A DNA stretch of 64,000 nucleotides. It comes from Acidobacteriota bacterium. Lineage in GTDB: Bacteria > Acidobacteriota > Holophagae > Acanthopleuribacterales > Acanthopleuribacteraceae. The translations under genes and the position numbers were made by a program. Position 1 is the first letter of the stretch, and the number at the start of each line of letters is the position of its first letter. The stretch is from NCBI GenBank assembly GCA_020439745.1, contig JAGQSC010000029.1, positions 186,001-250,000 on the forward strand, in the 5' to 3' direction. Under the pieces are notes generated by a model. It had not been told where the DNA came from, made no database searches, and saw only the letters and a list, made by a program, of their open reading frames with translations. Below, in pieces: positions 1-6,994 of this stretch.

Positions 1-990
1 TTCCGGGGGTCCGAAAGCGCCTGAAAACACATTGACCATCTCCATGCGGTACAGCGGAATTTGCCATGCCGAGGAAATAGCCTTAATACACAACGACTTG
101 CCGCACCCAGACACCCCCATCAGCAAGATGCCTTTGGGTGCAATAGCCTGGTTTGCGGCGTCGTCCGACAAGAGTAGCTGCTTGCGTGCTAGTAACCACT
201 CTTTCAACTGTTCCAACCCACCTAGATCCGCCATGGTAGGTACTTTGTGGATGTACTCGAGGGTCCCCATTTTCTGGACCAACTGCTGTTTTTCTTCTGC
301 AATCTCGTGCATGGCCTGAGCTTGATCCTGCTCGGGAGAGAGCCGCGCAAGCGCATGGCGCACCTCACTCAGAGTGAGGCCCTTAAGTGTGGCGGCCACA
401 GTTAGCGGGTCAACATTAGTGATTCCCGTTTGTTCAAAATGGGCCTGGACAAGCGACTTCACGGTAGCATGATCGGGTGTGTCCAGACGGAGCCATGCGC
501 ACTCTCTGCGAATTTCTTCGGGTAATGTGGCGGCGGGTCCACTCATGACCAGCATGGCAGAGCTGTGTTTCCATTTTGAATAAATGTCGCGAAGTGATCG
601 CAACACATCGGGGCGATAATGAAGGTGAAGGTCTTTGAACCAAACGACGGGTCGAATATCGCTTTGCATCAGATGGTTCAAAGCAACGGCTGGGTCGCTG
701 GTGTCGCCCGGGGCCTGTTCTAGGCCACTATTAACTTTCCATATCCAAAGGGGCACACCCAAATTGAGAGCCAGATGTTCTAATTGTTGGTGCAAGTATG
801 CTTCGTCTTGGGTCTGCACAAAGACCAAAGAACGACCGGTTTGAGCGAAGTTAACCAGCTCACGATGCACGGATTCAACCAGCGATGTATTCATCCAGAG
901 GGGGATACTCCTCAATACGGTTCGGGGCGTCCGGATCGCGTCGTAGAACAAAGGTGGCGCCTGATCGACAGCGGCCAGGATATAGCCCAA
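1..990 (-). CDS. AAA ATPase, Ycf46-like (3' part cut by window edge)
   Basis: Translating the minus strand from a TTG at 990 gives an open frame of 330 codons that runs off the left edge. The start is supported by GGAGG at 1001-997, six bases upstream, and by an in-frame stop just before it; no ATG fits. About 290 residues without a recognised motif precede a Walker A motif GVSGCGKS (about 292-299) in the context PKGILLMGVSGCGKS. The following stretch PLYRMEMVNVFSG resembles the Ycf46 family of AAA ATPases described in cyanobacteria and plastids. Walker B, sensors and C terminus lie outside the window. It is divergent from the uracil-DNA glycosylase gene. Its role is unknown. Confidence 0.8.
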   Translation of the reverse strand, partial: MGYILAAVDQAPPLFYDAIRTPRTVLRSIPLWMNTSLVESVHRELVNFAQTGRSLVFVQTQDEAYLHQQLEHLALNLGVPLWIWKVNSGLEQAPGDTSDPAVALNHLMQSDIRPVVWFKDLHLHYRPDVLRSLRDIYSKWKHSSAMLVMSGPAATLPEEIRRECAWLRLDTPDHATVKSLVQAHFEQTGITNVDPLTVAATLKGLTLSEVRHALARLSPEQDQAQAMHEIAEEKQQLVQKMGTLEYIHKVPTMADLGGLEQLKEWLLARKQLLLSDDAANQAIAPKGILLMGVSGCGKSLCIKAISSAWQIPLYRMEMVNVFSGAFGPPE

Positions 991-1046
991 CGTAACCCTC
1001 CATGAATATCACAAAACCGCGCCGATGGAAAGATCCTGCTTCAGGA

Positions 1047-1052
1047 TATAAT
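1047..1052 (+). promoter_or_regulatory. Candidate -10 element TATAAT for the udg gene
   Basis: A perfect TATAAT ends six bases before the ATG at 1059. No convincing -35 box is seen. Transcription would be expected to start at or next to that ATG, giving a leaderless message, which fits the lack of a ribosome binding site. Confidence 0.35.
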
Positions 1053-1058
1053 CACGCG

Positions 1059-1883
1059 ATGGAAGAGCTAAAACGCCAGATTCTGGAATCAATTCACTAT
1101 TACCGGCAGTTGGGAGTCACGCACGTAGCCGCTCGACTACAGCAGCCACTGACTATCGTCCCTAAACCCAAATTGGAAGTTGTGGCCGCAGCCTCGCCAC
1201 AAACCACGCACAAGGCGCCGTCAACGTCGGTATCGGTGAACTCGGTTTTGAGTCTGGTCAAGAAGCCGGCTCCCCTTCAAGATACGGCCGCTCTGGTGGC
1301 GGGAATAACTGGCAGCGATGCCCGGGAAACACTTTCAGGCTTGTATGCTGCCTTTTCCAATTGCCGTGCCTGTGCTTTGGCGACCACGCGACACGCCTTC
1401 GTATTCGGTGAAGGCGCTCCTGATGCCCGGTTGATGTTTGTCGGCGAAGGACCGGGCCGACAAGAGGATGAAACCGGTCGCCCATTTGTGGGTGATGCGG
1501 GCCAACTGCTAACGCGTATCATTGAAGCCATGGGATTATCCCGAGCGGACGTGTTTATTGCCAACGTGGTGAAATGCAGACCGCCCGGTAATCGGGCGCC
1601 ACTGCCCGACGAGATGGCCACCTGTTCTCCGATCCTCAAAAAGCAGATCGAAACCGTGAAACCGGAAATCGTGGTGGCCCTGGGTGGCACCGCGTTGCGC
1701 TTCTTCAAGGGGGAGGCGTGTTCGATTGTCCGGAGCCGAGGCGTCGTGTTTGACTGGCATGGCACGCCCATCATGCCCACATTTCATCCTGCCTATATCC
1801 TGCGAAATCCCGCCGCGAAAAGAGAGGTCTGGGACGACATGCAAGCGGTCATGGGTCTGCTGGGATTAGCTCGTGGCCGTTGA
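1059..1883 (+). CDS. Uracil-DNA glycosylase, family 4 (Fe-S type)
   Basis: Removes uracil from DNA to start base-excision repair. From the ATG at 1059 it has 274 residues. The four cluster-binding Cys of the family-4 enzymes are present: C102 and C105 (C-x2-C), C173 and C189, the last pair spaced 16 apart as in characterised members. The active-site motif is GEGPG (129-133), followed by GRPFVGDAGQLL; the second motif is HPAYILR (243-249). About 95 low-conservation residues precede the first Cys. An upstream ATG at 1002 would add 19 residues, but 1059 starts at a family-like LKRQILESIHYYRQLGV segment. The 3' end overlaps the CYTH gene by 11 bases, so the two are probably co-transcribed. Confidence 0.9.
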   Translation: MEELKRQILESIHYYRQLGVTHVAARLQQPLTIVPKPKLEVVAAASPQTTHKAPSTSVSVNSVLSLVKKPAPLQDTAALVAGITGSDARETLSGLYAAFSNCRACALATTRHAFVFGEGAPDARLMFVGEGPGRQEDETGRPFVGDAGQLLTRIIEAMGLSRADVFIANVVKCRPPGNRAPLPDEMATCSPILKKQIETVKPEIVVALGGTALRFFKGEACSIVRSRGVVFDWHGTPIMPTFHPAYILRNPAAKREVWDDMQAVMGLLGLARGR

Positions 1884-2409
1884 GACCGAAATCAAGCTGG
1901 AGTTGGACGAACCCTCCAGGTTACATGCGCTATCGTCATTTGAATGTGTGACCCCTCGTCAATTCGAAGACAACACCTTGTTTGACAAAGACCAGCAACT
2001 CGCATCGAAAAGTCAAGTGATGCGACTCAGGCGCTACGGCGATTCGTGGACGCTTACGTTCAAGGGTCCCGCAAAACTGAATCGTCAAGGGATTAAGAAA
2101 CGAACCGAGCACGAATGTGAGGTGAGCGATGGACAGGCCGCACGGGCCATTCTTGAGGGGTTAGGTTTCGCACCCAGCTTTCGTTACCAGAAGTATCGAA
2201 CAACGTATCGGGCGCGAAACACTTTGATTATGGTCGATGAGACGCCCATAGGCTTGTACGTAGAGTTGGAAGGACCGGAAGACGAGATCTCTGAATGGAT
2301 ACGTGCATTGAAATGGAGCGACTTGAAGACGGTGCGGGAATCCTATGTGCACCTGTACCTCAAGCGACGTGGTCCTGATGATCCCCCTGACATGGTATTC
2401 TCAAGTTGA
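1873..2409 (+). CDS. CYTH domain protein (class IV adenylate cyclase / triphosphatase superfamily)
   Basis: The 178-residue protein starts at GTG 1873, inside the end of the glycosylase gene. The N terminus has the CYTH signature ExExK (ETEIKLE, residues 4-10), followed by alternating charged beta strands typical of the triphosphate tunnel fold: RLRRYGDSWTLTFKGP, KKRTEHECEV, RYQKYRTTYR and VELEGP. Members act on triphosphates such as thiamine triphosphate, inorganic triphosphate or ATP. The sequence alone does not tell which substrate is used here. Triphosphatase is more likely than cyclase for an isolated bacterial CYTH protein of this size (inference). Confidence 0.8.
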   Translation: MAVETEIKLELDEPSRLHALSSFECVTPRQFEDNTLFDKDQQLASKSQVMRLRRYGDSWTLTFKGPAKLNRQGIKKRTEHECEVSDGQAARAILEGLGFAPSFRYQKYRTTYRARNTLIMVDETPIGLYVELEGPEDEISEWIRALKWSDLKTVRESYVHLYLKRRGPDDPPDMVFSS

Positions 2410-2467
2410 CTCAACCAACCGACAACTTCAGTCGTATTAACGGCGGAACACGGTATTGGAGGCTTGC

Positions 2468-3433
2468 ATGAGGGCAGTTTACGGATTGATGGCAGTGATT
2501 CTTTTGATCGGTGGATGTGCTCAGCGAGTGGATTATGCCCAAGCGCTTTTCAGCCATGTACCCGATGATCCTGAACTCCTTATTTTGGCGAGGCCCAATG
2601 AATTGATGGACTTCACCCAGAAATCCATGGCCGACATGGGTATTCAAGACTTGTTTGGCGACATGTGGCAAGCCGATTTTGGGGAACTGGACCAGTACCG
2701 ACAGGTTTCCGTGGAGATCATTGAAGCCCTGGGCATCCCCTGGCAGGAGATCCAGGTGGTCGGCGTCCTAGTGTATTTCAAGAAGCCGGTGGTTTTGGCA
2801 AGCGGCGCCTTTCTGAAAAGTGACGTCGAAGCCAAACTGAAGGATCTAGGATTTACACAAAATAGCAGCGGCAGTTTCAACTATGTGTACGACGCACAGA
2901 AACTCTTGATCCCTTCTGACGGAGTCATGATGATGGCCAGTGAGGACCTGTTGGAATACCTGATGGATGTTCCTGCTGAAAATCGGTTGTGGAATCGCGA
3001 CGATTTCGCCGATTATCGGACCAAAGCGCCTTTGAACAACACCGTGTTTGTTTGGTCCAATCCTCCGGATTACCTGCTTAAGAGCTTCTCCCAAAGAGAA
3101 GACCTTGGCAGCGTCAGTTTGGCCATCAATTTGAAGGGCTCCATCAACATCATGAATACCATTCATATCAAGGACCCCAACAAAACAGTCATGCTGTACA
3201 ACCTATTGACGGGTGCGGTTCATATCGGTCGGGCTGCTTTTGGAAACCATAACGTGTATGGGTCTGTGTTTAACGGCTTGGAAGTGACCCAAGACAACAA
3301 ACGGGTGGTAACCCGTCTGATCGTTCCGGAATCGCAGGTGCCTAAGTTGAGGCAACAGTTGGTCCAGGACCTGAGCAATCCCTCGGCAGACACGTTCTCC
3401 GGGTTTAAGAGCTTTATTGATGCGTTCAAGTAA
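2468..3433 (+). CDS. Predicted lipoprotein of unknown function
   Basis: ATG 2468 is preferred over the TTG at 2456 because GGAGG (2458-2462) lies five bases upstream and the protein then begins with a clean lipoprotein signal, MRAVYGLMAVILLIGGCAQ, with lipobox LIGGC (lipidated Cys about residue 17). The mature part of about 305 residues has no motif I recognise. It alternates hydrophobic and acidic segments and looks like a soluble alpha/beta domain facing the periplasm. It is followed after 27 bases by the sigma factor gene, so it could belong to the same transcription unit and envelope response (inference). Confidence 0.75.
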   Translation: MRAVYGLMAVILLIGGCAQRVDYAQALFSHVPDDPELLILARPNELMDFTQKSMADMGIQDLFGDMWQADFGELDQYRQVSVEIIEALGIPWQEIQVVGVLVYFKKPVVLASGAFLKSDVEAKLKDLGFTQNSSGSFNYVYDAQKLLIPSDGVMMMASEDLLEYLMDVPAENRLWNRDDFADYRTKAPLNNTVFVWSNPPDYLLKSFSQREDLGSVSLAINLKGSINIMNTIHIKDPNKTVMLYNLLTGAVHIGRAAFGNHNVYGSVFNGLEVTQDNKRVVTRLIVPESQVPKLRQQLVQDLSNPSADTFSGFKSFIDAFK

Positions 3434-3460
3434 ACGACCGCGAGGAGTTGAACGTTTTAC

Positions 3461-4051
3461 ATGGTGAGGGCAAGCGATTCCGATCGAAGCGACGAAGCCC
3501 TGATGGCGGATGTTGCTGTAGGACAATTGGATGCGTTCGAGATCCTTGTTACGCGACACCAGAATCGAGTATATCGAATGGCACTACAAATGTTGGCAAA
3601 CGAAGAGGATGCGTGGGATGTCAGTCAAGAGATCTTCATTAAGATTTACCATGCCCGTGAATCCTATACCGAAGAAGCTAAGTTCACCACTTGGCTTTAT
3701 CGCATTGCCAACAATGCGGTCATTGACCGAATCCGACAGCTCAAACGCCAGTCGCGCTTCCAGTCACTGGAGGATTCGGTGAGTGAGCCGATGTCTGATA
3801 CGGCCGATGCCTTGAGGGAATTGGCCGTAACCGAGATGGGTGAACGCATGTCCGCGGCACTCATGGACTTGAGCGAGCGACAACGCGGCATGGTGATCAT
3901 GAAATATTACGAAGGGTTCTCAGTGAAAGAAATTGCAGATGTTTTTGAATGCGCAGACGGGACAGTAAAAGCGACGCTGTTTCAGGCCATTCGTAATCTG
4001 CGCGATCGGTTGGGCGAGTTGGGTGTGTTTAATGCGGAGGTCGTCTCATGA
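3461..4051 (+). CDS. ECF RNA polymerase sigma factor (sigma-70 family)
   Basis: The 196-residue protein contains sigma region 2 (about residues 22-95; core EEDAWDVSQEIFIKIY, then TTWLYRIANNAVID with the usual W-x-x-R-I-A-x-N helix) and region 4 (about 130-185; LSERQRGMVIMKYYEGFSV, then KEIADVFECADGTVKATLFQA, a helix-turn-helix). There is no region 3, which defines the ECF class. A GAGGAG lies 13 bases before ATG 3461, and a GTG at 3464 is an alternative start. The stop overlaps the next start as ATGA, so the downstream membrane protein is translationally coupled and is the likely cognate regulator. Confidence 0.9.
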   Translation: MVRASDSDRSDEALMADVAVGQLDAFEILVTRHQNRVYRMALQMLANEEDAWDVSQEIFIKIYHARESYTEEAKFTTWLYRIANNAVIDRIRQLKRQSRFQSLEDSVSEPMSDTADALRELAVTEMGERMSAALMDLSERQRGMVIMKYYEGFSVKEIADVFECADGTVKATLFQAIRNLRDRLGELGVFNAEVVS

Positions 4052-4749
4052 GTGAACACTTAGAAAAACAGTACGATCAATTGGAAGCCATGCGAGCCGC
4101 AGGCCTAAAACCGGAACAGTGTGATGACCCAGAACTGGCCAAGGACCTGCAATTCCTTTATTGGATGGCGCAACTTGCCACAGAACGCCAAATTCGCGAG
4201 CCGGGACCGCTTTTCACCAAAAACGTGATGGGCAAAGTGAAACGCAAAGGGCCAGTGTGGCCCTGGCTGAGCGCTGTGGCTGCTGCATTGTTGGTGGCTT
4301 TCTTCCTATTCCGTTCGGAACCGCAACAAGCCGAAAGAACCGAGGAATTGGCATCGCGAATTCAAATTGATCAGAAAACCCTCAAACGCGCCATTGAAGC
4401 GGATTCACGCTCTGAAATGCTGGCCTACTTGGCAGGTACCGAGCAACTCTTGCTGGCGTTACGCGAACCGGAACTGGCGTGTAGTGCCGACAAGGTTGAT
4501 CTGGCCATCGAAAAGGAAATGGCCAAAGAGTTGTTACTGCAACAAAAGATCTTTGCCAGTGAAATGCAGACGGCCGAGTACAGCCATATTCGAGGCGTCT
4601 TCAGACAGCTGGAAATGATTCTGGTCGACCTCAATACCCTGGACGGCTGCAGCGACATGCTGGAGATTCAGTCCCTTTCTGAACACATTCAACAGAAGAA
4701 CATCCTCACAAAACTCCGCCTGATGGCTCAAGAAATTCAGGTATCCTAG
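4048..4749 (+). CDS. Single-pass membrane protein, probable anti-sigma factor
   Basis: The 233-residue protein starts within the sigma factor stop codon (ATGA). About 70 acidic or amphipathic N-terminal residues precede one transmembrane helix (about 72-90, WPWLSAVAAALLVAFFLF), followed by about 140 mostly helical residues that would lie in the periplasm. No zinc-binding HxxxCxxC motif is visible in the N-terminal part, so assignment as the anti-sigma partner rests on position and topology rather than on a recognised domain. The C-terminal part has heptad-like Leu spacing and may be a helical sensor. Confidence 0.65.
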   Translation: MSEHLEKQYDQLEAMRAAGLKPEQCDDPELAKDLQFLYWMAQLATERQIREPGPLFTKNVMGKVKRKGPVWPWLSAVAAALLVAFFLFRSEPQQAERTEELASRIQIDQKTLKRAIEADSRSEMLAYLAGTEQLLLALREPELACSADKVDLAIEKEMAKELLLQQKIFASEMQTAEYSHIRGVFRQLEMILVDLNTLDGCSDMLEIQSLSEHIQQKNILTKLRLMAQEIQVS

Positions 4750-4757
4750 GTGTATCC

Positions 4758-5609
4758 ATGATTCGAACCATACTCATACCCATATTCATGCTAGGTGTTT
4801 GTTCGGCTGTTTTAGCCGGCGAAGACTATGATCTGTGGAAAGAAGCCAAACGCTATTGGTATGACGAAGAATGGCAAAAGGCTGCGGATTCCTATGAGAC
4901 TTTGTTGACCAACTACCCGAACAGCCCCTTCCACTTCAAGAGCATGTACTTCTTGGCCTACTGTGAAGTGAAGATGGATCGCGATGATCGGGCATTCGAA
5001 CTTTTGACCGAACTGGTGGAAGGCAAGAATGACGACCGCAAAGACGGGAACCTGATTGAGGATGCCAAATCACTGCGCATCTTGATCGCTTTCGAAAAAT
5101 CCAAAAACGACGGATCGTTTAAGACCGTGCTCAAGGATGCCTTGAAAGACAAATCCACGTCCATTCGGTTTCAATCGGCCAGTAGCCTGGCCGAACTAGG
5201 GGACCGGGCATGTGTGAACGTGTTGTTCCAGATCCTCGAAACCACCAAGGACGCGGATATGCGCGATCTGGCCATTAAGAAACTGTTGTTGGTGGCGGAC
5301 GAAAAGGACAAAAAACGACTGGATTCGGTCCTGCAGGAAAAACGCACTGAAGGCGGCGAGGGCGCGCCGCGCATGTTGCGCCTGATCGTGCGCGACCTGA
5401 CTGGCAACAAAGAAACCGTCAAGGTGAATGTCCCCGAAAAGCTGCTTTCCATTGTGTTGCGCTCCTTAACGCCTGAACAACGCGACCTAATCGAACAGAA
5501 CGCGGTAGACCTGGATGCGCTATCGCGCGAGATCCGCAACATGCCACCCAACACCGTGATTTTCCAAATCAGCGACAAGAATCAAGAGATCAAACTCTAC
5601 CTCGACTAG
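4758..5609 (+). CDS. Exported TPR/HEAT-repeat protein
   Basis: The 283-residue protein has an N-terminal signal peptide (MIRTILIPIFMLGVCSAVLA, cleavage near residue 20). A TPR-like unit follows (about 25-90: WYDEEWQKAADSYETLL, then FHFKSMYFLAYCEVKM). HEAT-like alpha pairs come next (about 130-190: DALKDKSTSIRFQSASSLAE, DADMRDLAIKKLLLVADEKD). It begins eight bases after the membrane regulator gene and is probably the third gene of the sigma operon. A periplasmic scaffold or sensor role is inference. Confidence 0.75.
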   Translation: MIRTILIPIFMLGVCSAVLAGEDYDLWKEAKRYWYDEEWQKAADSYETLLTNYPNSPFHFKSMYFLAYCEVKMDRDDRAFELLTELVEGKNDDRKDGNLIEDAKSLRILIAFEKSKNDGSFKTVLKDALKDKSTSIRFQSASSLAELGDRACVNVLFQILETTKDADMRDLAIKKLLLVADEKDKKRLDSVLQEKRTEGGEGAPRMLRLIVRDLTGNKETVKVNVPEKLLSIVLRSLTPEQRDLIEQNAVDLDALSREIRNMPPNTVIFQISDKNQEIKLYLD

Positions 5610-5685
5610 ATAACTGCTGATTTAACTTTTTTGACGTGGCGTTTCGCGATATGATCGTCAGATCCGCTCTATGTGTAACAAGACG

Positions 5686-5701
5686 AAAAACGCCTGGGGC
5701 G
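5686..5701 (-). terminator. Possible short intrinsic terminator of the pnt-sigma operon
   Basis: Read on the minus strand, CGCC (5701-5698), loop CCA, GGCG (5694-5691) is followed directly by five T (5690-5686). The stem is only four pairs and competes with the larger fold described for 5696-5852, so this is a weak call. It lies downstream of the last gene of the minus-strand operon, where a terminator is expected. Confidence 0.3.
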
Positions 5702-5852
5702 GGTAGCCTTTACGGGGCATCGTGTGGAAGTGGGGTCGACACGCGGGGGGTACGAGTGTCGGACTCAAGTCCAGTTCTGCAGCTCGCGGGACAAACACGA
5801 GGCGGGCGGCTGCGTTTGTGGGAGATATTCAGCGTGGCTTCCCCCACGCCCC
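5686..5852. other. Intergenic cluster of inverted repeats, candidate structured RNA
   Basis: The only gap of about 250 bases in the window lies between convergent genes. It can fold into a closed structure. GGGGCG (5696-5701) pairs with CGCCCC (5847-5852), and AGCC (5705-5708) can pair with GGCT (5836-5839). Inside are CGTGT (5721-5725) with ACACG (5739-5743), GGAC with GTCC (5761-5772), GCAGC with GCTGC (5779-5812), and ACAAAC with GTTTGT (5791-5819), some mutually exclusive. I do not recognise tmRNA, RNase P or SRP signature sequences. It could be an unknown small RNA on either strand or a structured 3' UTR of the sigma/anti-sigma operon. Confidence 0.35.
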
Positions 5853-5859
5853 AAGGTGA

Positions 5860-6420
5860 TCAGAGCGTGATCACGCGCTCCAGCAAATCGGCCTTTGCGC
5901 GATACGCGCGACTCAAAGCCCAATAGGTTTCGGTTTGAAGCGGATTGGCTTCAATCACATCCTCGCATTGGGCGATCGCAGCTTCGATGATCGCTAGGTT
6001 TTGACGGTAGGTGGCCGCCAGTTCCGGGGGCATATCGTCCAGTTTAGGTAGTGCCTGATGTTCCAATCGAGTAATCGCTGATACAAAAGCTGCCTGCGCT
6101 TGGCTCAACTCATCCATGGCCGGCTTTTCTGGCTGGGCCTTAGGCCCACCGATGAACAACAGCGTGCATGCGGCAAGCGCCAATGCAGCCGATGAGATAA
6201 GACGAATCCGATTGCGGCGCCTGGCAATATGGCGGACCAAGGCGTCCGATGACATGTCCGGCAAGGCCACGGGCTCGGAGGACCAGGAACGCAGCGCAGC
6301 GAAGTCACGGGCCAGGGCTGCCATGTCTGGATCACTGGCGATAAGCAACTCCGCTTCCTTCTTTTGGGCTTCGTCGAGCGTCCCATCAATCCAATCGGAA
6401 ATGAGTTGTTCACGGTTCAT
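5860..6420 (-). CDS. Probable anti-sigma factor, single transmembrane helix
   Basis: The 186-residue protein begins with an anti-sigma-like segment (MNREQLISDWIDGTLDEAQ, then EAELLIASDPDMAALARDF). It has one membrane helix (about 74-92, IRLISSAALALAACTLLFIG) and a helical C-terminal part of about 90 residues. The arrangement matches small anti-sigma proteins without a zinc motif; HxxxCxxC is absent. The start at 6420 overlaps the sigma factor end by 11 bases. It is the last gene of the operon led by pntAa. Confidence 0.75.
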   Translation of the reverse strand: MNREQLISDWIDGTLDEAQKKEAELLIASDPDMAALARDFAALRSWSSEPVALPDMSSDALVRHIARRRNRIRLISSAALALAACTLLFIGGPKAQPEKPAMDELSQAQAAFVSAITRLEHQALPKLDDMPPELAATYRQNLAIIEAAIAQCEDVIEANPLQTETYWALSRAYRAKADLLERVITL

Positions 6421-6994
6421 GGCTGGCCTCCAGGTAGGGTTTGAGTTGTTCGCGCAGGGCGAGCCGCGCGCGGCAGAGCTGCGATTTGGATGTGCCTACG
6501 GCGATGCCAAGCATGTCGGCAATCTCCTCATGGCTGTGACCTTGTCGGTCGTGCAGTACAAACACACTGCGAAATCCAGGCGATAGTGACTGGATGGCCT
6601 GTTCCAACGCGATGTGATGTGCCTGATCCAGTCCACCGCTGGCAGGTGCGTCCAGAACCTGTTCCACTTCAGCAGGTCGCTTTCTGCGAACGACGTTGTT
6701 CATATGATTCACGGCAAGACGGTAAAACCACGTAAAGAACGAGGATTCACCCTTAAAGCTGTGGCGTTTCTGAAAAAGTTTGAGGAAGATGTCTTGAGTG
6801 TGTTCCTCCGCCTCACCGGCGTGACCGGTGAAGCGGAAGCACAGCTGATAGATCTTGGGCGAAAAATGGTGATATAGCTCCGAAAATCGGATGGTATCGC
6901 CATGCCTCAGCGCGGTAATCCATTGCAATTCGTCTGTTGACAACGAATCCTCCTGCTGAGTTAGACAGCGTTTTTCGCCGTTTGGCTGCATCAA
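6410..6994 (-). CDS. ECF RNA polymerase sigma factor
   Basis: The 194-residue protein has sigma region 2 (about 28-100: FSELYHHFSPKIYQLCFRFT, then EAEEHTQDIFLKLFQKRHSF, FTWFYRLAVNHMNN) and region 4 (about 130-185: LSPGFRSVFVLHDRQGHSHE, then EIADMLGIAVGTSKSQLCRA). It starts in the pntB stop as ATGA, so its translation is coupled to the transhydrogenase. It overlaps the downstream anti-sigma gene by 11 bases. The N terminus contains two ATGs in a row (6994 and 6991). This is a second ECF module, distinct in sequence from the one at 3461. Confidence 0.9.
   Translation of the reverse strand: MMQPNGEKRCLTQQEDSLSTDELQWITALRHGDTIRFSELYHHFSPKIYQLCFRFTGHAGEAEEHTQDIFLKLFQKRHSFKGESSFFTWFYRLAVNHMNNVVRRKRPAEVEQVLDAPASGGLDQAHHIALEQAIQSLSPGFRSVFVLHDRQGHSHEEIADMLGIAVGTSKSQLCRARLALREQLKPYLEASHEP

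Noticed and set aside
1277-1780. 167-codon minus-strand frame
   Set aside because: It lies opposite the uracil-DNA glycosylase, whose four Cys and active-site motifs fix the plus strand as coding.
5631-5655. TTGACG and TATGAT as a promoter for the structured region
   Set aside because: The spacer is only 13 bases, too short for a normal sigma-70 promoter.
5636-5926. Open frame of about 96 codons on the plus strand
   Set aside because: It runs through the inverted-repeat cluster and into the antisense of the anti-sigma gene, is Gly/Arg rich without any motif, and has no RBS.
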